Assembly: GCA_900548075.1 (NCBI GenBank)
Contig: URJD01000014.1
Coordinates: 1-20,079 of the forward strand
DNA length: 20,079 bases
Source: an uncultured Collinsella sp.
GTDB taxonomy: Bacteria > Actinomycetota > Coriobacteriia > Coriobacteriales > Coriobacteriaceae
Reading direction: 5' to 3'
Shown here one piece after another: positions 14,533 through 20,079 of the stretch. The position numbers were made by a program, and so were the translations under genes. The notes beneath the pieces were generated by a model. The model did no database searches and was not told where the DNA came from. It was given only the letters and a program-made list of their open reading frames with translations. Each line of letters starts with the position of its first letter. The stretch's first letter is position 1.

Positions 14533-14541
14533 TGATAGAAT
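14533..14541 (+). promoter_or_regulatory. Extended -10 promoter of the pyrH operon
   Basis: TGATAGAAT fits the extended -10 consensus TGnTATAAT with one mismatch in the hexamer (TAGAAT, 14536-14541). No good -35 is seen. Its position, after the tsf terminator and about 30 nt before the pyrH start, supports a role in starting the pyrH-frr-uppS-cdsA-dxr-rseP transcript. Confidence 0.6.
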
Positions 14542-14571
14542 GTTGAGAGTTCAATCTAAAGGAGGATCGCT

Positions 14572-15294
14572 TTGTCCGACATCCGATATAAACGCGTGCT
14601 TCTTAAGCTTTCTGGCGAAGCACTGATGGGCGACGGCCAGTATGGCATCGACCCCAAGGTTACCGACCATCTTGCCAAACAGGTCAAGGAGCTGCTCGCC
14701 GTTGGCCATGAGGTCGGCGTCGTTGTCGGCGGCGGTAATATTTTCCGCGGCATGGCCGGCGCTGCCGGTGGCATGGAGCGTGCTCAGGCCGACTACATGG
14801 GCATGCTGGCAACCGTTATGAACGCGCTCGCCCTGCAGGATGCCTTCGAGCATAACGATGTTCCCTGCCGCGTGATGAGCGCTATCCAGATGAACGAGAT
14901 CTGCGAGCCCTATATTCGCCGTCGCGCCATCAACCACCTTTCCAAGGGCAACGTCGTTATTTTTGCCGCCGGTTCGGGCAATCCGTACTTTACGACCGAC
15001 ACCGCCGCTGCTCTTCGTGCGTGCGAGATCGGCGCCGAGATTCTGATTAAAGCCACCAAGGTTGACGGCATCTACGACAAGGATCCCGTCAAGTGCGCCG
15101 ATGCCGTTCGTTTTGACAAGATTACCTATCACGAGGTGCTCGTCCGCGGCCTGCAGGTTATGGATTCCACGGCTACGGCTCTGTGCCAGGATAACCGTAT
15201 GCCGATTTTGGTCCTCAACATCGATGGCGAGGACACCGTCAAGCGCGCGCTTTCGGGTGAGCCCGTCGGCACGCTCGTCTATCAGGAGGATTAA
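14572..15294 (+). CDS. pyrH: Uridylate (UMP) kinase
   Basis: A hexameric bacterial UMP kinase of 240 residues that makes UDP for pyrimidine nucleotides. It belongs to the amino-acid-kinase fold: R-V-L-L-K-L-S-G-E-A-L (8-18) with the phosphate-binding Lys, V-V-V-G-G-G-N-I-F-R-G (43-53), Y-M-G-M-L-A-T-V-M-N-A-L-A-L-Q-D (68-83) and the C-terminal A-T-K-V-D-G-I-Y-D-K-D-P (160-171). The start codon is TTG, supported by AGGAGG (14560-14565) 6 nt upstream and by alignment of the conserved N-terminus. frr follows after 2 nt with its Shine-Dalgarno inside the end of pyrH. Confidence 0.97.
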   Translation: MSDIRYKRVLLKLSGEALMGDGQYGIDPKVTDHLAKQVKELLAVGHEVGVVVGGGNIFRGMAGAAGGMERAQADYMGMLATVMNALALQDAFEHNDVPCRVMSAIQMNEICEPYIRRRAINHLSKGNVVIFAAGSGNPYFTTDTAAALRACEIGAEILIKATKVDGIYDKDPVKCADAVRFDKITYHEVLVRGLQVMDSTATALCQDNRMPILVLNIDGEDTVKRALSGEPVGTLVYQED

Positions 15295-15296
15295 GC

Positions 15297-15833
15297 ATGG
15301 CAGAGAACATCACCGCCCATATGGACAAGTCGCTCGAGTCCCTCAAGCATAACTTCTCCAAGGTTCGTACCGGCCGCGCCAATGCCAACATTCTGTCCGA
15401 CATCACCGTCGATTATTACGGTGTTCCCACGCCGGTCACGCAGGTTGCCGCCGTCAAGACCCCCGAGGCCCACATGCTGCTCATCGAGCCGTGGGACAAG
15501 GCACTCATCAACGCTATCGTCAAGGCCATCGGCGCTTCCGATCTGGGCATTACCCCCAACTCCGATGGCACCGTCGTTCGTCTGCCGTTCCCGGCCCCCA
15601 CTGAGGAGCGCCGTCGCGAGCTCGTCAAGGAGTGCCGCGAGTACGCCGAGCAGGCCAAGGTGTCTATCCGTAACATCCGTCGCGACTTCAACAACAAGCT
15701 CGAGCGCGATGAGGAGCTCACCGAGGACGATGTCCGTCGCGAGCAGGCCAAAGTCCAGAAGCACACCGATGAGTATGTCGCCAAGGTCGAGGAGCTTCTG
15801 AAGGAAAAAGAAGCCGAGGTCATGGAGATCTAA
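15297..15833 (+). CDS. frr: Ribosome recycling factor
   Basis: Splits post-termination ribosomes together with EF-G. At 178 residues it is slightly shorter than the usual 185. Conserved segments include F-S-K-V-R-T-G-R-A-N-A-N-I-L (19-32), the hinge/domain II start Y-Y-G-V-P-T-P-V, W-D-K-A-L-I-N-A-I-V-K-A-I and the C-terminal helix R-N-I-R-R-D-F-N-N-K. AGGAGG (15284-15289) lies 7 nt before the ATG. Only one base separates it from uppS. Confidence 0.98.
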   Translation: MAENITAHMDKSLESLKHNFSKVRTGRANANILSDITVDYYGVPTPVTQVAAVKTPEAHMLLIEPWDKALINAIVKAIGASDLGITPNSDGTVVRLPFPAPTEERRRELVKECREYAEQAKVSIRNIRRDFNNKLERDEELTEDDVRREQAKVQKHTDEYVAKVEELLKEKEAEVMEI

Positions 15834-15834
15834 G

Positions 15835-16629
15835 GTGCAATACGACGAGCATAAACTGGTCGAGTACTTTGCCGACGCCCCTGCGGGCGTCGGTTTTTCC
15901 GACCTTGACCTCAATAACATTCCGCACCATATCTCGTGCATCATGGACGGCAACGGTCGTTGGGCCACATCGCGCGGCCTTGCACGCACCGAGGGCCACA
16001 AGGCGGGTATCGTCTCCCTTCGCGAGATTATTACCGCCTGCGTGCGTCTGGGCGTCGACGTGCTTTCGGCCTATGCGTTTTCTACCGAAAACTGGAACCG
16101 CCCGCAGCATGAGGTCAACGTCTTGATGCACCTGTTTGCCAAGACGTTTATCGACGAGCTGCCGTTTCTGAAGCGCGAAAACGTGCGCGTTGTCTTTTTG
16201 GGTGACATTTCCGCGCTGCCCAAGAAGACCCGCGACGTTTTTGAACGCGGTCTTGCCGAGTGCGCCGATCACACCGGTATGACGCTGGCGCTTGCCGTCA
16301 ACTACGGCGCGCGTGCCGAGATTACCCGCGCTGTCCGTCAAATCGCACTCGACACTGCCGCCGGTAAGATCGATCCTGCCGCAATTGATGACGACATGGT
16401 GGCTTCCCACCTCTATACCGCCGGCCTTCCCGATCCTGAGCTTGTGATTCGCACCTCTGGTGAGCTGCGCCTTTCGAACTATCTTCTGTGGCAGGTGGCT
16501 TATTCCGAATTCTACGTCACCGATACCTATTGGCCCGACTTTGATCGTTGGGGCCTTGTCGACGCCATTTTGGCCTATCAGGGCCGTGACCGTAGGTTTG
16601 GTGGTCTGAGCAAGACCGAGGAGGCTTAA
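15835..16629 (+). CDS. uppS: Isoprenyl transferase (undecaprenyl diphosphate synthase)
   Basis: A cis-prenyltransferase of 264 residues that makes the C55 lipid carrier for peptidoglycan and other wall polymers. It shows the catalytic motif I-M-D-G-N-G-R-W-A (36-44, Asp38), A-Y-A-F-S-T-E-N-W-N-R-P, and the C-terminal R-T-S-G-E-L-R-L-S-N-Y-L-L-W-Q and Y-S-E-F-Y. About 28 residues come before the conserved core, a longer lead than in many homologues. The start is GTG, one base after the frr stop, with GGAG (15824-15827) 7 nt upstream inside frr. Short chain-length variants of the family cannot be excluded by reading alone. Confidence 0.95.
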   Translation: MQYDEHKLVEYFADAPAGVGFSDLDLNNIPHHISCIMDGNGRWATSRGLARTEGHKAGIVSLREIITACVRLGVDVLSAYAFSTENWNRPQHEVNVLMHLFAKTFIDELPFLKRENVRVVFLGDISALPKKTRDVFERGLAECADHTGMTLALAVNYGARAEITRAVRQIALDTAAGKIDPAAIDDDMVASHLYTAGLPDPELVIRTSGELRLSNYLLWQVAYSEFYVTDTYWPDFDRWGLVDAILAYQGRDRRFGGLSKTEEA

Positions 16630-16631
16630 TC

Positions 16632-17531
16632 GTGTCCGATCGTCCCAAGGCAACTGCTCCCAAGACATCTGAGCGCAAGGCTGTCGCTGCGGGAGCGCCT
16701 GCAGCGAAGAATGGCACCGGTTCGTGGCTTGCGGGCTTTATTACCCGTGCCGCCGCCGGTATCGTCTACGCCGTTGTCTTTATCCTGTGCCTGGTTTTGG
16801 GTATCGTGCCCACGGCCATCTTTGTTTCTGTCATGAGCGGTCTGTGCTGCTATGAGTTTTTCCGTATGACAAGGCTCGATGGCAAGATGGCTAACGAGCG
16901 CATGGGTATCGCTGCCGCCGTACTCTTTCCGCTGTCGGCGTTGGGCGATTCGATGTTGCTGAATGCCCTGCTTTTTGCCCTGATGCTCGCTGTGGGCATT
17001 TGGTATGTCTGGTCGCCGCGTACCCGCATCTCTGATGTGGCCGTGACGCTCATGGGTCCCATCTACACTGGCTTTATGCTGTCGGCTATCGTGCTGCTGC
17101 GCGATGCCGTACCCGGTTTTGCCGGCGCCCTGCTTTCGGTGGGCGTTTGCGCGTCCCTTTGGGTCTCCGACTCGTTTGCCTACATCGTGGGTAGCCGTAT
17201 CGGCAAGCACAAGATGGTTCCTAAGATCTCTCCCAAAAAGAGCTGGGAGGGGTTTGCCGGCGGCATCCTGGGCTCGGTTTTGATTTGGCTCATCCTGTGG
17301 GCGACGCATTTCTACAAGCTCAGCCTGCCCTATGCGCTGCTGTGCGGCGTGGTCGTGTCCATTCTGGGCGTTATCGGCGACCTTATCGAGTCGCGCATCA
17401 AGCGCGGCGTGGGCGTCAAGGATTCCGGCAACCTTATCCCGGGTCACGGCGGCATGCTCGATCGTAGCGATTCGCTTATCTTCGGCTGCATCACCGCGCA
17501 GCTGATGCTGATGATCGGAGGCGTGCTGTAA
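16632..17531 (+). CDS. cdsA: Phosphatidate cytidylyltransferase
   Basis: An integral membrane enzyme making CDP-diacylglycerol from phosphatidic acid and CTP, the branch point for phospholipids. The 299-residue protein has a polar Ala/Lys-rich N-terminal tail of about 30 residues, then multiple hydrophobic segments. The family signature is complete near the C-terminus: S-R-I-K-R-G-V-G-V-K-D-S-G-N-L-I-P-G-H-G, then G-M-L-D-R-S-D-S. The middle has S-P-K-K-S-W-E-G-F-A-G-G-I. The GTG start has GAGGAGG (16618-16624) 7 nt upstream, at the end of uppS. Its stop overlaps dxr by one base. Confidence 0.96.
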   Translation: MSDRPKATAPKTSERKAVAAGAPAAKNGTGSWLAGFITRAAAGIVYAVVFILCLVLGIVPTAIFVSVMSGLCCYEFFRMTRLDGKMANERMGIAAAVLFPLSALGDSMLLNALLFALMLAVGIWYVWSPRTRISDVAVTLMGPIYTGFMLSAIVLLRDAVPGFAGALLSVGVCASLWVSDSFAYIVGSRIGKHKMVPKISPKKSWEGFAGGILGSVLIWLILWATHFYKLSLPYALLCGVVVSILGVIGDLIESRIKRGVGVKDSGNLIPGHGGMLDRSDSLIFGCITAQLMLMIGGVL

Positions 17532-18718
17532 TGTCCTTCCAGACGACGTATGGCCCCGATGGACGTCTCCGTGTTGCCATCCTGGGCTGTACGGGCTCTA
17601 TCGGCACCCAGGCGCTCGATGTGTGCCGCCAGCATGCCGATCGCCTGCAGGTGACGGCGCTGTCCGTTAACTCCAGTACCTCCGAGCTTGTTGCCGCTGC
17701 CCGCGAGTTCTCGGTTTCGGCGGTTGCCGTGGCCGATGTCGCTCATGGCGATGACGCCGTGCTGCAGGAGTTGCCCGAGGGAACGAAGCTCGGCGTTGGC
17801 GCGCAGGCGGTTTGCGAGCTCGCGCGTCGCGACGATGTCGACTGCGTGCTCGTCGCTATTGTGGGTGCCGCCGGTCTGGAGGCGAGCCATGCGGCCTTGA
17901 CCTCAAATAAGCGCCTTGCCCTTGCCAACAAGGAGTCCCTCGTCGTCGGTGGCGACTTGCTTATGCCGTTGGCGCAACCGGGCCAGCTTATTCCAGTCGA
18001 CTCTGAGCACTCCGCCATCTACCAGTGCTATCTGGGGGAGAATCCGCGCGAGGCCCACTGCATTTGGCTCACCTGCTCGGGTGGTCCGTTCTTTGGCCGT
18101 ACGCGCGATGAGCTCGATCGCGTGACACGCGCCGATGCGCTGGCGCATCCCACGTGGTCCATGGGCGCTAAGATCACGATCGACTCCGCTACCCTCATGA
18201 ACAAGGGCCTGGAGCGTATCGAGGCGATGCATCTGTTCGGTTGCGACCTCGACTTTATCAACGTGGTCGTGCAGCGCCAGTCAAAGATTCACTCGATGGT
18301 CGATTATGCCGACGGCTCCGTGATGGCGCATCTCGGTGCTTCTGACATGCGTATTCCCATCCAGTTCGCGTTCTCGTATCCCGAGCGTTGGAATACCCCG
18401 GCGCCTCGTATCGATTTTCGCGAGCTGGGACAGCTCACGTTTGATGCTGCCGACATGGATACCTTCCGCTGTCTGGCACTGGCCGAGCGTGCCGGTAAGA
18501 CGGGTGGCACCATGCCGTGCGTGCTCAATGCCGCCAACGAGTTCGCCGTCGATGCCTTCCTGCACGATGGCTGCAGCTTTACCGATATCGATCGCATTGT
18601 GGAATCCTGCATGGATGCCCACGATATGCAGGCGGTCGATTCGTTTGAGCAGCTTCGCGACATCGATGCGTGGGCGCGTGAAAAAGCTGCGCAGGTGCTC
18701 GCCGCAACCCGTTCCTAA
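17531..18718 (+). CDS. dxr: 1-deoxy-D-xylulose-5-phosphate reductoisomerase
   Basis: The NADPH-dependent second enzyme of the MEP isoprenoid pathway (IspC), 395 residues. The nucleotide-binding motif is L-G-C-T-G-S-I-G-T-Q (18-27). Substrate and metal motifs are N-K-E-S-L-V-V-G-G, P-V-D-S-E-H-S-A-I-Y-Q-C, T-C-S-G-G-P-F-F, M-G-A-K-I-T-I-D-S-A-T-L-M-N-K-G and H-S-M-V-D-Y-A-D-G-S-V. The ATG shares its A with the cdsA stop. It supplies isoprenoid units for the uppS product made two genes upstream. The presence of dxr shows the organism uses the MEP route. Confidence 0.97.
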   Translation: MSFQTTYGPDGRLRVAILGCTGSIGTQALDVCRQHADRLQVTALSVNSSTSELVAAAREFSVSAVAVADVAHGDDAVLQELPEGTKLGVGAQAVCELARRDDVDCVLVAIVGAAGLEASHAALTSNKRLALANKESLVVGGDLLMPLAQPGQLIPVDSEHSAIYQCYLGENPREAHCIWLTCSGGPFFGRTRDELDRVTRADALAHPTWSMGAKITIDSATLMNKGLERIEAMHLFGCDLDFINVVVQRQSKIHSMVDYADGSVMAHLGASDMRIPIQFAFSYPERWNTPAPRIDFRELGQLTFDAADMDTFRCLALAERAGKTGGTMPCVLNAANEFAVDAFLHDGCSFTDIDRIVESCMDAHDMQAVDSFEQLRDIDAWAREKAAQVLAATRS

Positions 18719-18743
18719 CCCATAAGGATTGCTTTTTCGTTTT

Positions 18744-20079
18744 ATGGATACTGTTCTGAGCGTTCTTTCATCGGTCTTTTGGGGCATGCTGATGCTTTCC
18801 GTCCTCGTGTTTTTGCACGAGGGCGGCCACTTTTTGGCGGCGCGTGCCTGCGGCGTCCGTGTGACCGAGTTCTTTTTGGGCCTGCCGTGCCGCTTTGACA
18901 TCCATTACACGTCGCGTCGCATTGGAACCAAGTTTGGCGTGACCCCGCTGCTGCTGGGTGGCTACGCTGCCATCTGCGGTATGGATCCGACCGATGTCTC
19001 GTGCGCCGATCACGTGCTCGCGGCTATTTACCGTCATGGTCGCGTGACCGTGGCCGACCTTGCTGTCGAGCTCGAGCTTTCCGAGGAGGATGTGCTCGAG
19101 GCTTGTGCTCTGTTGCTGGGCTGGGGCTCCATCGCACCTTGGTATGAGGAAGGGGAGAAGCCCTCACCGAGCTACTATCCCACCAAGTATCAGACACTGC
19201 CTCGAGACGCTGCGGGTTACACCACCTTTGACGGCCGCCGGTTCGATCGCGAGCATGCGACTGCCGAGGGCGATGTGTGGGAGCTGCCGTGCGGCGAGGC
19301 TGATTTCTTGGCGCAAGAGCGCTCGCATACCTATCTGGGCCAGGGCTTTCTCAAGCGCGCCTTTATGCTGCTCGCGGGCATTCTCGTCAATATCCTGACG
19401 GGTTTTTTGCTCCTTATGAGCATCTATTCCATTGCAGGTGTCACCGTGCCGATGGACACCAACGTGATCGGTCAGGTTGACGAGGGGTCTATTGCCGCCA
19501 AGGCGGGTATCGAGGCCGGTGATGCGATCCTTTCGGTCGACGGTGTCTCATGTTCCACTTGGATGGACGTCTACGGTGCTATCGGCAAGGCCGCCGGTAA
19601 GGACGATATCGCCATTGAGTATGAGCGCGACGGCAAGCAGCATTCGACCTCGGTTGCGCTCAAAGAGGACGAGCGGTTAGGTGTGTATGCTTCTACGGAG
19701 GTAGTCCGTTTGGACCCCATCACGTCGGCTCGCCTCTCCTTTTCCTATGTCGTGCAGACAGCGGATGGCGTGATGCGCCTGCTCCAGCCGCAGCATACGA
19801 TGGAGATTCTCGATCAGTCTTCTTCGATCGTGGGTATTAGCGTTATGTCCTCACAGGCTGCTGCTGCCGGCCCTGCCACGTTCCTTTCGTTTGCTGCCCT
19901 CATCTCGTTCTCGCTTGGCTTTATGAACCTGCTGCCCATCCCGCCACTCGATGGCGGTAAGCTGGTCATCGAGATCATTCAAAAGATTGCGGGACGCGAG
20001 CTTCCGCTCAAGGTCCAGACGATTGTGAGCTATGTGGGCATCGCGCTCTTTGCGCTGCTGTTTGTCTATATGCTTCGTT
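18744..20079 (+). CDS. rseP: Site-2 intramembrane metalloprotease RseP/RasP with large cytoplasmic insertion (3' end outside window)
   Basis: At least 445 residues; the frame stays open to the window end. S2P-family proteases cut membrane-bound anti-sigma factors and signal-peptide remnants. The first membrane segment (about 11-33) carries the zinc motif H25-E-G-G-H29. A second segment begins near 206 (F-M-L-L-A-G-I-L-V-N-I-L), followed by one PDZ domain (about 238-320, with A-K-A-G-I-E-A-G-D-A-I-L-S-V-D-G). The last-third motif N-L-L-P-I-P-P-L-D-G-G-K is intact. Between L-L-L-G-G-Y (69-74) and the second segment lies an unusual insertion of about 110 residues (81-190). Its first 45 residues resemble a winged helix-turn-helix. 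ATG 18744 is 25 nt after dxr; the nearest ribosome-like site (AAGGA, 18724-18728) is 15 nt away, so initiation may be weak. An in-frame TTG at 18729 is too close to that site. Confidence 0.92.
   Translation, partial: MDTVLSVLSSVFWGMLMLSVLVFLHEGGHFLAARACGVRVTEFFLGLPCRFDIHYTSRRIGTKFGVTPLLLGGYAAICGMDPTDVSCADHVLAAIYRHGRVTVADLAVELELSEEDVLEACALLLGWGSIAPWYEEGEKPSPSYYPTKYQTLPRDAAGYTTFDGRRFDREHATAEGDVWELPCGEADFLAQERSHTYLGQGFLKRAFMLLAGILVNILTGFLLLMSIYSIAGVTVPMDTNVIGQVDEGSIAAKAGIEAGDAILSVDGVSCSTWMDVYGAIGKAAGKDDIAIEYERDGKQHSTSVALKEDERLGVYASTEVVRLDPITSARLSFSYVVQTADGVMRLLQPQHTMEILDQSSSIVGISVMSSQAAAAGPATFLSFAALISFSLGFMNLLPIPPLDGGKLVIEIIQKIAGRELPLKVQTIVSYVGIALFALLFVYMLR

Noticed and set aside
1..20079. Search for tRNA/rRNA genes, IS ends, CRISPR repeats, attachment sites or phage genes
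   Set aside because: Intergenic gaps are short (longest about 219 nt) and filled by promoters, leaders or terminators; no tRNA-like arms, direct repeats or integrase other than the housekeeping Xer recombinase were seen.

Overview
The window is a gene-dense, GC-rich bacterial chromosome segment with every recognised gene on the + strand. Gene content, the frequent GTG/TTG starts and the mix of high-GC coding with TrmFO (common in Firmicutes, rare in classical Actinobacteria) suggest a Coriobacteriia-type actinobacterium (Collinsella/Olsenella-like). That assignment is inference from style and gene order, not from a database search. No rRNA, tRNA, IS element, prophage, CRISPR array or defence island was seen.

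Region 1 (1-5762), metabolic genes: the C-terminal third of pyruvate phosphate dikinase (ppdK) ending at a hairpin terminator; asnS closely followed by an MtnA-family aldose-phosphate isomerase; a dGTPase-like HD phosphohydrolase (dgt); and the azlC-azlD pair for branched-chain amino acid export.

Region 2 (5763-7282): rplS with a very clear sigma70-type promoter and its own terminator, then rnhB closed by a 16-bp-stem terminator.

Region 3 (7283-12590), DNA processing and tRNA modification: yraN-comM-dprA-trmFO-xerC, with 1-4 nt overlaps or a 14 nt gap, most likely one operon. xerC has no ATG/GTG/TTG that would give a full-length protein. Its natural start appears to be an ATA that overlaps the trmFO stop.

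Region 4 (12591-20079), translation and cell-envelope block: rpsB-tsf behind a strong promoter and a structured ~135 nt leader, terminated by a long hairpin. Then comes an extended -10 promoter and pyrH-frr-uppS-cdsA-dxr-rseP, the widely conserved order that couples UMP kinase and ribosome recycling to undecaprenyl-PP, CDP-diacylglycerol and MEP-pathway isoprenoid synthesis. The last gene, a site-2 protease (rseP), runs off the window edge.

Most of the window is ordinary housekeeping sequence. The points worth a second look are a ~110-residue cytoplasmic insertion with a winged-helix-like pattern in RseP, the apparent AUA start of xerC, and the rpsB control region (an inverted repeat inside the promoter spacer, leader hairpins, and a Shine-Dalgarno sequence partly enclosed in a hairpin).
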